From Paraspadella gotoi (taxonomy: Eukaryota > Chaetognatha): a stretch of 64,000 nucleotides of DNA. How positions within the stretch are numbered: the first letter of the stretch is position 1; each line of letters begins with the position of its first letter. Positions 21,805-32,600 of the stretch are shown one piece after another. Below the pieces are notes generated by a model. It was given only the letters and a program-made list of their open reading frames with translations. It made no database searches and was not told the origin of the DNA. The translations under genes were made by a program, and so were the position numbers. The DNA lies in assembly GCA_051294375.1 (NCBI GenBank), contig CM119266.1, forward strand, positions 23,260,413-23,324,412. The letters are read 5' to 3'.

Positions 21805-23459
21805 ATGATGGATATGAGACTCTTCGTTTGGGCTTCCATTTGTTGCCTTACTTGCTTCGCCCTCGTTTCTTATCAAGGTTTCGTTCTCAACAGTCTCTAC
21901 AATAGTTTGACCTCGAACAGGTACTAGAGAATGTTGTTTCTCCAATGAAACAATTTTTCGATTCCGTTCTCCAGCCTCTTTATTTGTTGTAAATTTGTGC
22001 CTGTTCGCTAGAGGTAGCCGCACTCAATGGGGTGAGTCAAAAATTTTGAGTGAGTACAAGCTCAAACGAAAATTTATACATTTTTAAGTATACTTTCAAT
22101 GGACAACAAATTTCTTATATTCTTATACCTTTGTAATTAATTTTTTAAATATTTATTTATAGATAGGAATGGCCAAAATTTTTTTTATAAATTTTTATTT
22201 TAAAGACCAGATTCAAATAGCTTATAAAAAGTTGTCTTCTGGTGGTCCTATCACCACAGATGGATTAAAGCTGTATACTTTACAGCGCTCCCTCAGGTGG
22301 CCTCAGTGGACTAATGCACCATCCCAATGTGCGTCCCTGGTTCGAGCCCTGAGGTTGTCATGTAGAAAGTGGGATGGACCGGGTAACCCGCCTGTAGGCA
22401 TGGGCCTACTGCCAGATCCAAAGCTCTGGACTACATGAACATGCTGTCTCGCTGTCGCCACGAGGTGACACCGCTGCGGGTGTGGCGCCCTGTAAAACCA
22501 GCCTCTACAATGGTGAGCCCGACGTGATCCCGAACACGCAACCCGGCATGATAATATCCTCTGCCCTTGATGTGGTTTGAGCTACACAGCTGCCACTCAA
22601 AGCAAGGCCACCAGAATGAAGAGAGGTTCAGCGGAGGAGCATGCGCTTCATCCCCCTGCTTCGTACTCTCATATGCGAGAGTCCTGGGGGCGGCTGTCTG
22701 GTGGTCCTATCACCACAGATGGATTAAAGCTGTTACTTTCACAGCGCCTCAGTGGCTCAGTGGACTAATGCACCATCCCAATGTGCGTCCCTGGTTCGAG
22801 CCCTGAGGTTGTCATGTAGAAAGTGGGATGGACCGGGTAACCCGCCTGTAGGCATGGGCCTACTGCCAGATCCAAAGCTCTGACTACATGAACATGCTGT
22901 CTCGCTGTCGCCACGAGGTGACACCTTCTGCGGGTGTGGCGCCCTGTAAAACCAGCCTCTTCAGTCTACAGAAAGTATAATTCTTTTTTAAATATTTTTA
23001 TGATAAGTAGGTCAAAAATAAGAAAAACCGTAAAAAATTGACATCATCATCATCTTTTGCTGATTTTGTTAAATTTTTACTAAGAAAACGTAAGAATTTT
23101 TAAAAGCTGCAATTATATTTCATGTTTAACTTTTTATACTCTATCTTTATATATTTATATAGTAATATGATAGTAATATAATATTATATAGTAATATAAT
23201 AATTAGGCGAGTACCCTCAGAAAAAATAACTTTTAACAAAAAATATTTTAATAGTATAATCTATGCTCATGATAGATGATTTTAACGTTGTATACATTAG
23301 CATTTAAATTTCATCGGCTATGGCTATCTTCGCAATAGATAGCGTTTTATATTAGCCGGATCTCCTTTTCGCAGATTCCTGGCCTATAGTACACTTTGTC
23401 GGTCCGTCGGTATCTTTTTGGTAAATCACTTATAATCTTTTAAACTCCAATTATCAAAC

Positions 23460-23492
<33 letters not shown>

Positions 23493-25465
23493 GATGTCCG
23501 TCCATCAGTCTGTATGTCCGTCCGTCTGACCGTCCAGCCCCACTTGGCATTAAAACCCAACTACTCGTGACTGTATAGATGGATTGAGTTGGAATTTTGT
23601 GTGTGAGTAGGAAAATGTGTCTTTGAGCTATTGTTAAGCCTGTTTCCCAGCCTCCAAGACTTTTGGACCTTCACTGCGGTCGACGTTGTGCTCGCCGTTT
23701 TCCTCTCCACTTTCCTCGGCATCTCTCTCTGGCGAAGCGTCAAGATTCGCGCCGCCGCGCAAGAGGCGGCCGAGGCGCTGACGGCGCCGATTACCGACTC
23801 AGCCTTGATTCTCGACGTGTTGGGACCCATCCTCGCCTGGCTTCTCTATCTCATTGCGCAAGGATTTAAAACTGTTATCATCTATAGCGGTTCGTTTTGA
23901 CCATACTTGTTATCATAGTTCTTTTCCACAAGGGCGATTCATATTTTATACTTATTTATGAATTACTTTTCGACCAGCGCTTTTTACGTAAAAATTATCC
24001 GTAACCTTCTTGTAATTTTCAAGGCTTCGCCAATGCAAGCAGCTCCATCGACTTTGACGCCGACGTCTTACCCTGGAATGCCACTGACGCGATAGAATTG
24101 ACTTACATCGCTGACGAATTTAAATGGGGAATCTTTTTGACAGCGACCATCTTTTTCGTCATCGCGCTCGCAAACCTGGGAGAAGGTTGTTTTTTGTTTT
24201 GTTTTTTTTTTTCGATCGTTTGTTTGTATTGTGAGTTATTTTCTGTTATATTGTGGCGAATCCCAAAATTTGCCTCCCGTATAGCTTGGTGAAACTCACC
24301 CCGTCCTATTGGCTTACACAGCTCAGTACTCGTTCCCCAACCCGTGAGTTTCGGGTTCAATCCATTCACGGTCACACTGGTTAAAGTGAGAGGGTGTCGG
24401 AATTAACACGCCAGTGACTTGGGTTGGGCACTGCAGGTCCAAAGCCCTGAACGCCAGCTGTCGGCAGATGCCTCACACCCCAGGCATCACACATGTCCCC
24501 CCCGTTGCCATAATATACTTAATATTATACTTATTCTTCTTTCAATTGAGTCGCTGTCTCCTAAAATAAATAAGTATGACTAATAATATTTTTTCTTCGT
24601 TATACTTACTTACTGTTCGTGTATGTTCATTTTTTATTTACTTTAAATTAAAGTAAATAAAAAATGAACATACGCGAACATTAATATTGAGGATATTACG
24701 CAGGTCAAAATAGACGAAACGCGTATTTGGTCGCTGGAACCATGTTAATATTTTTCGATTTCTTGGACACGACGACTTTCGTGGACATTTGTTTCGATCT
24801 TGGTTACCAAAAGGCAAGGTCTTAATTTAAACGGACGAAAGCAGCTTAAATTAACTTATGATGATACCATTTGTTCTCGTTTTCAGCTTCGCAATGTCTC
24901 CACCATTCGCGTAATGGCGCTAGTCATCTATTGCTTGAGCCTTTGTTTTCCACTGTACGCCGTTTCCGAAATGATGAGAACGAGATTCGGCGTTTGCGAG
25001 ATTTATAGAAATTTCGAGGCGAGTTAAAATTGACGAAAATAGCAATAAGAATTACAACAATAACAACAAAAAAACATAAATTTAAAAAAAAAAATTACTT
25101 TTCAAATTAATCGTTTAGCAGCGAGAAGTTTTTTTTTCTTTTTCAACATTTTTTTTTTATTTTATAAAAAAAATTGTTTGAGCAAATTAGAATTCGTCCG
25201 AATCTGGGGTGGGGTGAAAAAGTCCCAGACTTACCTGCCTTACCCATTCTTACAGGTGACTTACTTTGTATCCCGAATGATCCTCGTCGACATTCCCCTC
25301 GTCGTCCTTCGATCCATCGCCGCCCACTACCAACTCTTCGTCGTCGGTCAGATCCTCTTCGTCACGAGGGCGTTCCTCGTCAAGAATTGCGTCTCGATCC
25401 TCGCCAGCCTTTGGCTCTTGTGCCAGTTGAACCCGGGGCGTCGTTTAAATTATAGCGTCTTGTAA
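21805..25465 (+). CDS. Multi-pass membrane protein, TMEM121/CECR6-like, gene 1
   Basis: Six exons: 21805-21920, 23651-23889, 24024-24185, 24704-24813, 24887-25018 and 25256-25465 (stop TAA). They total 969 nt, a 322-residue protein; human TMEM121 is a similar length. The start is the first of ATG ATG GAT ATG in an open exon. Hydrophobic segments appear in every exon: LFVWASICCLTCFALVSY, VDVVLAVFLSTFLGISLW, LAWLLYLIAQGFKTVIIY, LTATIFFVIALA and VMALVIYCLSLCFPLYAV. The last exon has VVLRSIAAHYQ and the AFLVKNCVSILASL motif, which resembles the TMEM121 C-terminal FVGKNVVALATKA-type motif. Two introns use GC donors (24814 and 25019). The loop in exon 3 has NAS and NAT sequons. Function is unknown; the family is an inference from motif order. 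Possible poly(A) signals lie at 25507-25518. Confidence 0.75.
22238..22963 (+). mobile_element. Complete TRIM (miniature LTR retrotransposon), family 1, 726 bp
   Basis: Direct LTRs at 22238-22509 and 22697-22963. The 5' LTR is followed one base later by tggtgagcccgacgtgatc (22511-22529), in primer-binding-site position. The 3' LTR is preceded by ctgggggcgg (22684-22693), a polypurine tract. A perfect 4-bp target duplication, gtct, flanks the element (22234-22237 and 22964-22967). The interior is about 187 bp and lacks gag or pol, so the element must use proteins from elsewhere. Each LTR contains a tRNA-like block with A and B boxes. Confidence 0.85.
22285..22353 (+). promoter_or_regulatory. 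tRNA-like A/B-box block inside the 5' LTR
   Basis: In the LTRs, tggctcagtgg (3' LTR and solo LTR; tggcctcagtgg here) matches the A-box pattern and ggttcgagccc matches the B box exactly. The piece between can form an anticodon-like arm (gcacc, loop atcccaa, tgtgc) with T before a CCC triplet. The 5' cctcag and 3' ctgagg can pair like an acceptor stem. The T stem is not intact, so this is not a functional tRNA gene. It could act as an internal polymerase III promoter. Confidence 0.5.
24290..24495 (+). mobile_element. Probable solo LTR of a third, related small LTR family
   Basis: Starts with a hairpin (ggtgaaactcacc) like families 1 and 2 and has a B-box-like gggttcaatcc. The order of the rest follows the other LTRs: aacacgcc, then a gcaggtccaaagccctgaacg segment, then ctgtcgg. 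It lies in an intron of TMEM121-like gene 1. Ends and target duplication are not certain. Confidence 0.4.
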
Positions 25466-27210
25466 ATTATATATTTTATGTGCGACGTGAGTCCGCCAAT
25501 CAAAAAAATAAAAATAAACTTCTATAATCCATGCATTATAATTGTTAATTGTTATATGTTTTCCGGTTTGTAAATCTAACAATATATTTAAATCGACTCA
25601 ACTTGCGAAACTCCAAGCAATTGTATTTAGAATTTTTTTTTTTTAAACTTATTTAGCTTAGCTTTATCTCTCGTGGTCAGAATGGTATGAATTTTAATTC
25701 TAGATAATATCTGATATATATTTTCTCCTCGCATTACTCAGCAAACTGACAATCGAGAAAAGAGTGATCGCCCAGTGTGATTGATATTCGAATGAGGAGC
25801 AGACACCATCGAAAGTGGAGGCAGGAGCAGTCATCGACGAAGGCGTGTTCGAGCGACTATTGAAAAACCCCTCATAAATTTACAATTGTCAATGTTAATT
25901 GCTGCAGACAAAAACTGAAATCTTGTCCATTAAAATTCTTTTCAGGAAGAATGGGGATTTATTAACGGCGAGCCTTCGAATTTATGATTTGGAGGTAGTG
26001 AGTCACGTTTATACTACTTTGCTTTATCCTTTTTCCTTCCTTGTCTCCCTGTCTCCCTCTCCTTTTATTCCTGTCTCCCTGCCTTCCTCTCTCCCAGAGT
26101 CCCTCCAAGCCTCTTACATTTTCTATTACATTTACATTACGTTACATAAATAAAATCAAAAATAATATTTTTTTTAATCTAAAAAAAAATAAAGATGTGA
26201 AACAAGTAATTTTGCAACTTTCATTTCATTCATATGCCCTCTGTCCTCCGAAGTTCTGACCCCTCTTGCCAAAAAAAGAATAAAATCCAGTTCAACAACA
26301 AAAAAAAAAACCTAAAAACAAAAACAAAAAAAACAAAAAAAACAAAAAAAAAAAAGATTCTGCGATAAGAACTTCTGTCAGACTCCGATTTCAAATTTAT
26401 GTTACGTTAGTTTAGTTTTTAATTTCAAAAAGTTCAAGCATATGTTTTATTCTTAATTTATTCACCTATTCGCATTTTTTCGTCTAGTTTTGATTTAGTA
26501 GTTTTAGAAATCGACTGATATCTAAAGGAGAAACAGTTCACCACATAACGGCTAAAAAATGACAAATATCTTCTTCGTAGTTATTTTTTTAAATATTTTT
26601 AAAATTACACATTTTTAAATAATGCTTTGTCTCTCAGGAAAAAGAAATCGCATTTTTTATCCATCTTTTTAAGTAAATCTCGACATTTTCGTTTCGAGGA
26701 ATCAAAATGAATTACCGTATGTTCGTTGTTACTTTCTTTGTTTCCGAGACTGAGAAATGATTGTTTGGTTTTAACCTCCGAAAAAAAGCCGAAACAATTT
26801 TCTCGATTCGGTCGTCGTCCAATTTCCCCCCCCCCCAAATCCGTTCGACTCTCGACGTTTCCTAGTTTTTCAAAATATCATCGACTTGCACTCCCGGCTT
26901 CACCGTGACCATATATCAGCCCAGAGTTCGGTGAAGGCTTCGGGATTAAGCCTTTGACTCCTCAATCGTTTGTGAAACCCCCTTCTCTTCACCTTTTAAG
27001 ATTCTAGGCTTCATCTCTTCCTCCTCCTCCCTCTCGCCCTCTCCCTTCCTCTGTGCCCTCTCGATAGTCGACAGTTTTCACCCGACGAAGTCATAGCGTC
27101 AAAAACTCCAACGAATCGAAAGAAGTTTGTCTGAATCATCCTCAGTTTTTAACTTTGAAAATAAACTCAAAAAAATAAAATAAATAAAAAGAAACCAATC
27201 TGAAGGAAAA
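25466..27210. other. Intergenic region between the two TMEM121-like genes
   Basis: AT-rich with poly-A runs (26300-26355) and a pyrimidine-rich stretch near 27000-27060. No exon could be supported. Short open frames lack motifs. Confidence 0.5.
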
Positions 27211-29069
27211 ATGGATTCCGTATTTGGGGATCGACAATCGGTGGCGGTGATATTTGGGCTTCTTTATGGGGCGACGGCTTGCGGGGTCGTTGTTTATCAG
27301 GGAAACATGCACAACGAAATCCTTAAGAAAATGTTTTCCGAAAGGTAAGTTAAGTACGGTAAGGTAAACTCTGTTAAACTTGGCAATTATTATTAACATT
27401 TGCCTTGAGCCGAGAAAGTAAAAAGAAAAATAAACCAAATTCATATAAAAAGTAGGTTTAAAGATGTTTGTTACAGTTGTCATCTGTTAATCTTATACTT
27501 ATCCATTTCAAACCCGAGTTGATACTTTTCTTACTCAGCGGTTTATTGATCGGCTTCACCGTCGCCGACGTCGTCATAGGCCTTTTCATTCTGCTCTTCG
27601 TCTACGAGTCTCACGTGACTCGGGCGCGCGTCGAGCGCCATCAAAAGAGGAGCCCTCTAGCCCGAAACGACGCCGCTCTTGAAGACACAAACACTCTCGT
27701 CGACGTCGTCGGCCCGACAGTCGTCTGGTTCGTCTACACCGGCGTTCTCGTCGCCAAAGTTGCTCTGATCTTTTACGGTAAGTTGGGAAGAGGTTAACGC
27801 AAATGATGTATTTATATTTCTCAAATCCTTTTATTTTTTTATTTACAAAACCGTAATAACCGTAATAACCGTAATAAAAAAAAATTTAAGTTCAATTTTC
27901 AACCGTTGCCCGGATAATTAACAATATTTATTTTCCGATGTCTTTTTACGATAGCGGATAATGTTTGAAACGTTTTTACTTTTATGTAAAAAAAATTATG
28001 CCTCGCTTACTTTTAAAAAAAAAATCAGATTTTTTGAAGAGAAATGCAGACTAAAACGATCAAAAAGTGTCATTACAATGGTCATAGATAGACATTAGAC
28101 AATCAAATCTCTCAATGCAACAAATCGAATCTTATCGGACAGGCTACGTCCATTCTCGACCCGATCTGCTGGTCGACTCGATCGTGAGCGACGACGTCCA
28201 GTGGGCGATCCTCTTGACCGCCGGCGTCTTCTTTGTCGAGATCTGCTCCAACGTCTCGGCCGTCTCGGCGCCGGATCGCGATGTCTTCCTCGTCTCCGGT
28301 TCCTTCGTCGTCTTGATGGATCTCTTCGACTCCACGGACATTTTGGATCTCTGGTTCGACGATGAATACGAGGAAGTGAGTAGAAGGGATGGGAGGTGAT
28401 TGGAGGTGATTGGTAGGGATGGGAGGTGATCGGAGGTGAGTTGAAGGGATGGGAGGTGATTGGAGGTGAGTTGAAGGGATGGGAGGTGATTGGAGGTGAG
28501 TTGAAGAACCATCGGCTAAGTTTTAATCGCTCTCAATTACATTATTTTTTTTTCTATTACTCTTCAGTCAATGCCATATGAGCCTCTTGTGACTATATAA
28601 TATATACTATATATATATGACAACAGATTTCCTCGATCGCTTCCCTTCGCTACGCCGCCGCTTTTTTTCACTGCGTCTCTCTTCTCTTCCCCTTTTTCGC
28701 CATCGTTCAAATCATGAAGTCGCGATACGGAATCTCCGAAATGGAGAAGCGATTCGAGGTGAGTTAGATTGGGATCGGGTAAGTATAGGTCGACGCTGAA
28801 AAAAGTTGAGCATCAAAGACGAATTATTATTTAGTTATAAATAATGTATGGTGTCTTTTACCCCTCTATCACTTACCCAGACCTGCTACACGCTGCTGCG
28901 CGCGGTGACTGTAAATCTGCCTTACCTCGTCCTCCGCTGCTTCGCCGCTCACACTCAGCGTAGTCGCGATCATCACGTCAAATTCCAGACGAAGGCGTTG
29001 ATCGCCAAAAACGTCTACGCCATCGTCTGCGCTGCCACCGAAGTTCAGCGGAAGCGTCGAAGGATGTGA
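27211..29069 (+). CDS. Multi-pass membrane protein, TMEM121/CECR6-like, gene 2
   Basis: Five exons: 27211-27344, 27539-27777, 28143-28375, 28627-28758 and 28881-29069 (stop TGA). They total 927 nt and encode 308 residues. The start is the ATG of MDSVFGD, after an in-frame A-rich leader. It is a paralogue of the gene just upstream: exons 2 (239 nt) and 132-nt exons are the same length in both, and intron phases match. Visible motifs include VVWFVYTGVLVAKVALIFYG, VVLMDLFDSTDILDLWF, LLFPFFAIVQIMKSRYG and LIAKNVYAIVCAATE. These correspond in order to the TMEM121 WFLYIFVLEIKLYFIF, ALDLLDLLDM and GKNVVALATKA regions. Exons 3 and 4 of gene 1 are fused into one here. All introns use GT donors. Membrane location is inferred; molecular role unknown. 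Confidence 0.8.
28381..28505 (+). repeat. 30-bp intronic minisatellite containing donor-like sites
   Basis: About four units of the type gggaggtgattggaggtgagttgaagggat begin immediately after the splice donor at 28376. Three units carry ggaggtgagtt, a strong 5' splice-site match, at 28436, 28466 and 28496 (gt positions). Confidence 0.85.
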
Positions 29070-30489
29070 AAAGGGAAAAGTGATTGGTTTGCAGTGAGAA
29101 TTATTGAAATGAAAACAGACGTAATTCCATCAAGACTTTTTTATTTCCCACTCCTCCCTGTTAAAAATTTAATTTTGATTTGTAGGAGTTACTGTTAAAA
29201 AAGAAAATACGTATTTTGGCGCAATAATTTTATGCCAAATATTGTTTTTATCATCAAAATTTTAATGCGACATGATAATTGTTGAAAATGCTGTTCGTGT
29301 TGATTTCATTCCACATTTTCCCATTAACGTTGTTTAATCCATTCTTTGTAGACGAGTGAAAATATTAACATTTAAAATTATTTCCTAACTAGTTTTTAGT
29401 AGTAGTTTTCTGAGTTTTAGTTAACTCTCATTTAAAAGTAAATGATCCTCTCGTCCCACTATTCTTTTGTTTTTAGCTCAGAAACTAGTCAAGAGATTGC
29501 AGCAGTAACTCAAGTTTAAGAGAACAAAAGACCATTCTCTTGAAGTGCGTGCATGCGACGGAAATGTTTCTACAAATTGTAATTAAAAAAAATAAAAAAA
29601 ACAACATTTAGTTATTAGTATTGTTTGTCGATAATAATAGTTGTACTACTTTTTTATTAGTTGTTTTTTTTTCAAATATTGGACTAACACCTATGTAATT
29701 GAAGAAAGAATAGCGAAACATCTTAAAAGGAGCCAGAAAGGAAAAAAAAAGAAGAGAAAAACTCAGAAATTCGGATCATGCGCGGCGCAATACCGAACAG
29801 GGAACACGGCGGCGTCGGATAGGAAGAGAAGGTAGCGGCTGGAGTTGCTGATCGTAATCGGAATACGGAACTAAGAGCAAAAGGGAAGAGGGGGAAAAAA
29901 TGGGGATGAACGCGAGATTGTAATTTTATGTAAGGAAAATAAGAAGGAAATGATAAAGGGTGATTAAACCAAAGATCAAAGGATTGTATGCATCTGGAGA
30001 GAGTGTAGGAGAGGTAATATTCTCTGCCAAACTTAAAACATGTAACTTTCAATTAATTATCGAAATAATCTATCTACAAGTTTTTAGTTTTTGACTTATA
30101 TATTTTGTAAAGAGAGTCTGGCGGTTAACCCAACAGAAGCTTGAAATTTCGCTATTAATTGCTTTAATTTCATTTCTTGTTTTTAATAAAAGTTGGAATA
30201 CACAGTCATAGGCAACTAAATCAAAATTTGAAAGATTTCTTTGTCTTTTTCGTTCCATTTTTATTGCTGTCAAATTTATATATCGTTGCAAACGTAAATT
30301 TCAGGAAAAAGTTCGACGTGATTTAAACATTTTAAAATCGGATTTAAAAAAAAAAAAAAATCGTTTAGATTTCTTTCAATTCGCCACGTTTACATTTGCA
30401 GCGAAAATTTTCGGCGTAACAGAGTTTTAATAACTTTACTAATACACGGTGAACATCCAATTACGTTATACTAAATATCTCTCTTCACC
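29070..30489. other. Intergenic AT-rich sequence
   Basis: No exon supported. A short basic peptide could be read at about 29700-29830, but it lacks motifs and splice support. Confidence 0.45.
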
Positions 30490-31260
30490 ATGCGGTCGTC
30501 TTACGATAATCGACGGAATTTTCTTTGCTCGTACTCGATATTCGTGGCGCTGATCGGACGTCAACTCCCATTCCAATCGGACGTCAAGACTTCCGAGACT
30601 TTCGTCTCTCCGCCCTCACCCAAACCGTGGGCCAACGAAACCGACGAATCGCGTCTTTCGGACGCCGACTGGCGCGAGCACGTGACCAGTGCCGCGTCGG
30701 TGCGAATTCCTCTCGATGATTGGAAGGGCGAGGACCTCGTCGTCCCGCGCGAAGACATTGGAGTCCTGACGATCGGTAGCGAAGACTTCGTCGTTCGCTC
30801 GTCTCCGAAGATCGGCGGCTTCGATTTGGAATGTCCCCGGTTTCGATCCGATTGCGCGGCGCCGATGGACGGAGAAGATGGCGGAGATAGTAAAGGAAGT
30901 GGCGGGGGAAGGGACGGAGATGATGGCCAAGAAAGCGGCGGCGGAAGAGACGACGACGACGGGGACGAAGGCGGCGACGACGAAGAATCGGGAGGAAGTA
31001 ACGCAGGTGGCGACAACGACGACGACGGTGACGGCAACGACGGTGAAGGAGGCGATGACCGCAATGAAATCGAGGACGTTTACGAAACGAGCGACGAGGC
31101 CGAAGACGCGGAAAGCAACGGCGAAGGCGAGGACGACCCAAGCGGCGGGGAAAGAGGAAGCGGGAACGAAGACAGCGGTGGCGGTGGGTGGAGTTGCGTT
31201 CTCCTCTCTTCGGAAGAGGAAGTAGTCAAAGGAAGATCATGGACCGAACGTCGAAGCTAA
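30490..31260 (+). CDS. Hypothetical acidic protein, 256 residues
   Basis: Open frame from ATG to TAA in GC-rich sequence within AT-rich surroundings. The N-terminus has a short hydrophobic stretch (FLCSYSIFVALIG). It is followed by a non-repetitive part with PLDDWKGEDLVVPREDIGVL and FVVRSSPKIGGFDLECP. The last ~125 residues are Gly/Asp/Glu repeats. I recognise no family. Two other frames also stay open over the repetitive half, so only the first ~125 residues argue for coding. It may be one exon of a larger gene. A poly-A run follows at 31280-31309. Confidence 0.45.
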   Translation: MRSSYDNRRNFLCSYSIFVALIGRQLPFQSDVKTSETFVSPPSPKPWANETDESRLSDADWREHVTSAASVRIPLDDWKGEDLVVPREDIGVLTIGSEDFVVRSSPKIGGFDLECPRFRSDCAAPMDGEDGGDSKGSGGGRDGDDGQESGGGRDDDDGDEGGDDEESGGSNAGGDNDDDGDGNDGEGGDDRNEIEDVYETSDEAEDAESNGEGEDDPSGGERGSGNEDSGGGGWSCVLLSSEEEVVKGRSWTERRS

Positions 31261-31274
31261 ATCGAGAAATAACG

Positions 31275-31311
<37 letters not shown>

Positions 31312-32600
31312 AATTCAGAACAATACTTGTTATCTGAACAAAAAGCATGGTTTCGGTGGCGCAAGCTTTAAAGGCACACAATAAAATTACTAACTCTGAG
31401 AGGTTTTCATATTAATATGTTACGTCCATGATTTTAAATATGCTTGCTTTTTAAGAGGCTGATCGTACCGTATCTATCTATAGTTTTTAAAAAAGTAAAA
31501 AGAAAAAAATAAGAAAAAAAAAACACATTGCTACATTACTTTTTGCTACTTAATGCTATTTGTTATCTGAACAAAAAGCTTGGTTTAGGTCGCACGCTGG
31601 AACTCGCAAGCTTTAAAGGCACACAATAAAATTACTGACTCAGAGGTTTTCATATTAATATGTTACGTCCGTGATTTCAAATATGCTTGCTTTTTAAGAG
31701 GCTGTTCGTACCGTATCTATCAAAAGTTTCTGAAAAGTAAAAAGAAAACCATAGAAAAAAATATATTGCTACATTACTTGGTAGAAATTGCGAAAGAAAA
31801 GGCTAAATACAATAATAGTGAGCTGAAAGAGATTATTAGACCTAAGCGGTGGTGATGGTTTAGGCAAGGACGAAGGCGACGGAGAAGGCGAAGACGATAG
31901 CAACGGCGAACGGCGAAGAGAATTCGCGAAAAAGTCAGCGACAAAAAAAAAGAAATATAAAAAAGAAGAGAATTTGCTTTAGCGCTGGAACAGACAAAAG
32001 GGGTTATTTGGATCCTTGGAAAAACCTGGCGCCTTTTTTTTTCAGACAAGGGATAAGAAGGAGAATAAGAGGAGAATGGATGATTTTAGGCCGAAGCGGA
32101 TTTTCGAAGAAAAAATTTCGCCTTTTTTATGATTAATGGCGAAAGTTGCTGCGAAGAAGGAAAAATAGTTGGAGAGGCAAAAAAAAAAAGGGGGCGGGGG
32201 GGGGGGAGTCTCGTGAGAAGGAATGAATATTCAATGCGCATTTTTGAACAAAGTTGTGCTTGACTAAATTATTTAATTGAATGGAAAGTAATATTTAATT
32301 GTTTAACGTATTTTGTTGCTACTGTTGTATTTACGTGGAGAAGTTTGCATTGTACTCGAGAAAGAAACATGGAAACAAAAAAACCTTTTAAAATATTGAG
32401 AGAAGCAAACAAAAAAAAATATCCAAAGCGTAGCGAGAATTTAAAAAGAAAAAGGGGGAAAAAAAAGAGAGAGTACAATGAGATATATAAAGAAAAATGA
32501 AGGGCGGGAAGGCGGAGTCTACCTCTGTGAAGTGGCGAAGGGGCTGAGAGCTAGAATTCATTTGTCAAACGCCGAACGGAGCTCTCTCGAGCAGAGAGAG
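31261..32600. repeat. Tandem duplication of a ~230-bp unit and AT-rich sequence
   Basis: The stretch around 31325-31530 (ttgttatctgaacaaaaagc to agaaaaaaa) recurs at 31560-31765 with small changes, a direct duplication of about 235-bp offset. The rest is AT-rich with no exon. A g-run at about 32191-32208 follows aaaaaaaaaa. Confidence 0.7.

Larger units (their letters stand above)
22029..23325 (+). mobile_element. ggggtgagtc MITE-like element interrupted by a TRIM
   Basis: Same start and end as 13922-14484. Removing the 726-bp TRIM and its 4-bp target duplication leaves about 567 bp, matching the 563-bp copy. It lies in the first intron of TMEM121-like gene 1. Confidence 0.8.

Noticed and set aside
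22238-22509. tRNA-derived SINE
   Set aside because: The A and B boxes suggest a SINE, but direct LTRs, primer site, polypurine tract and target duplication fit a TRIM better.
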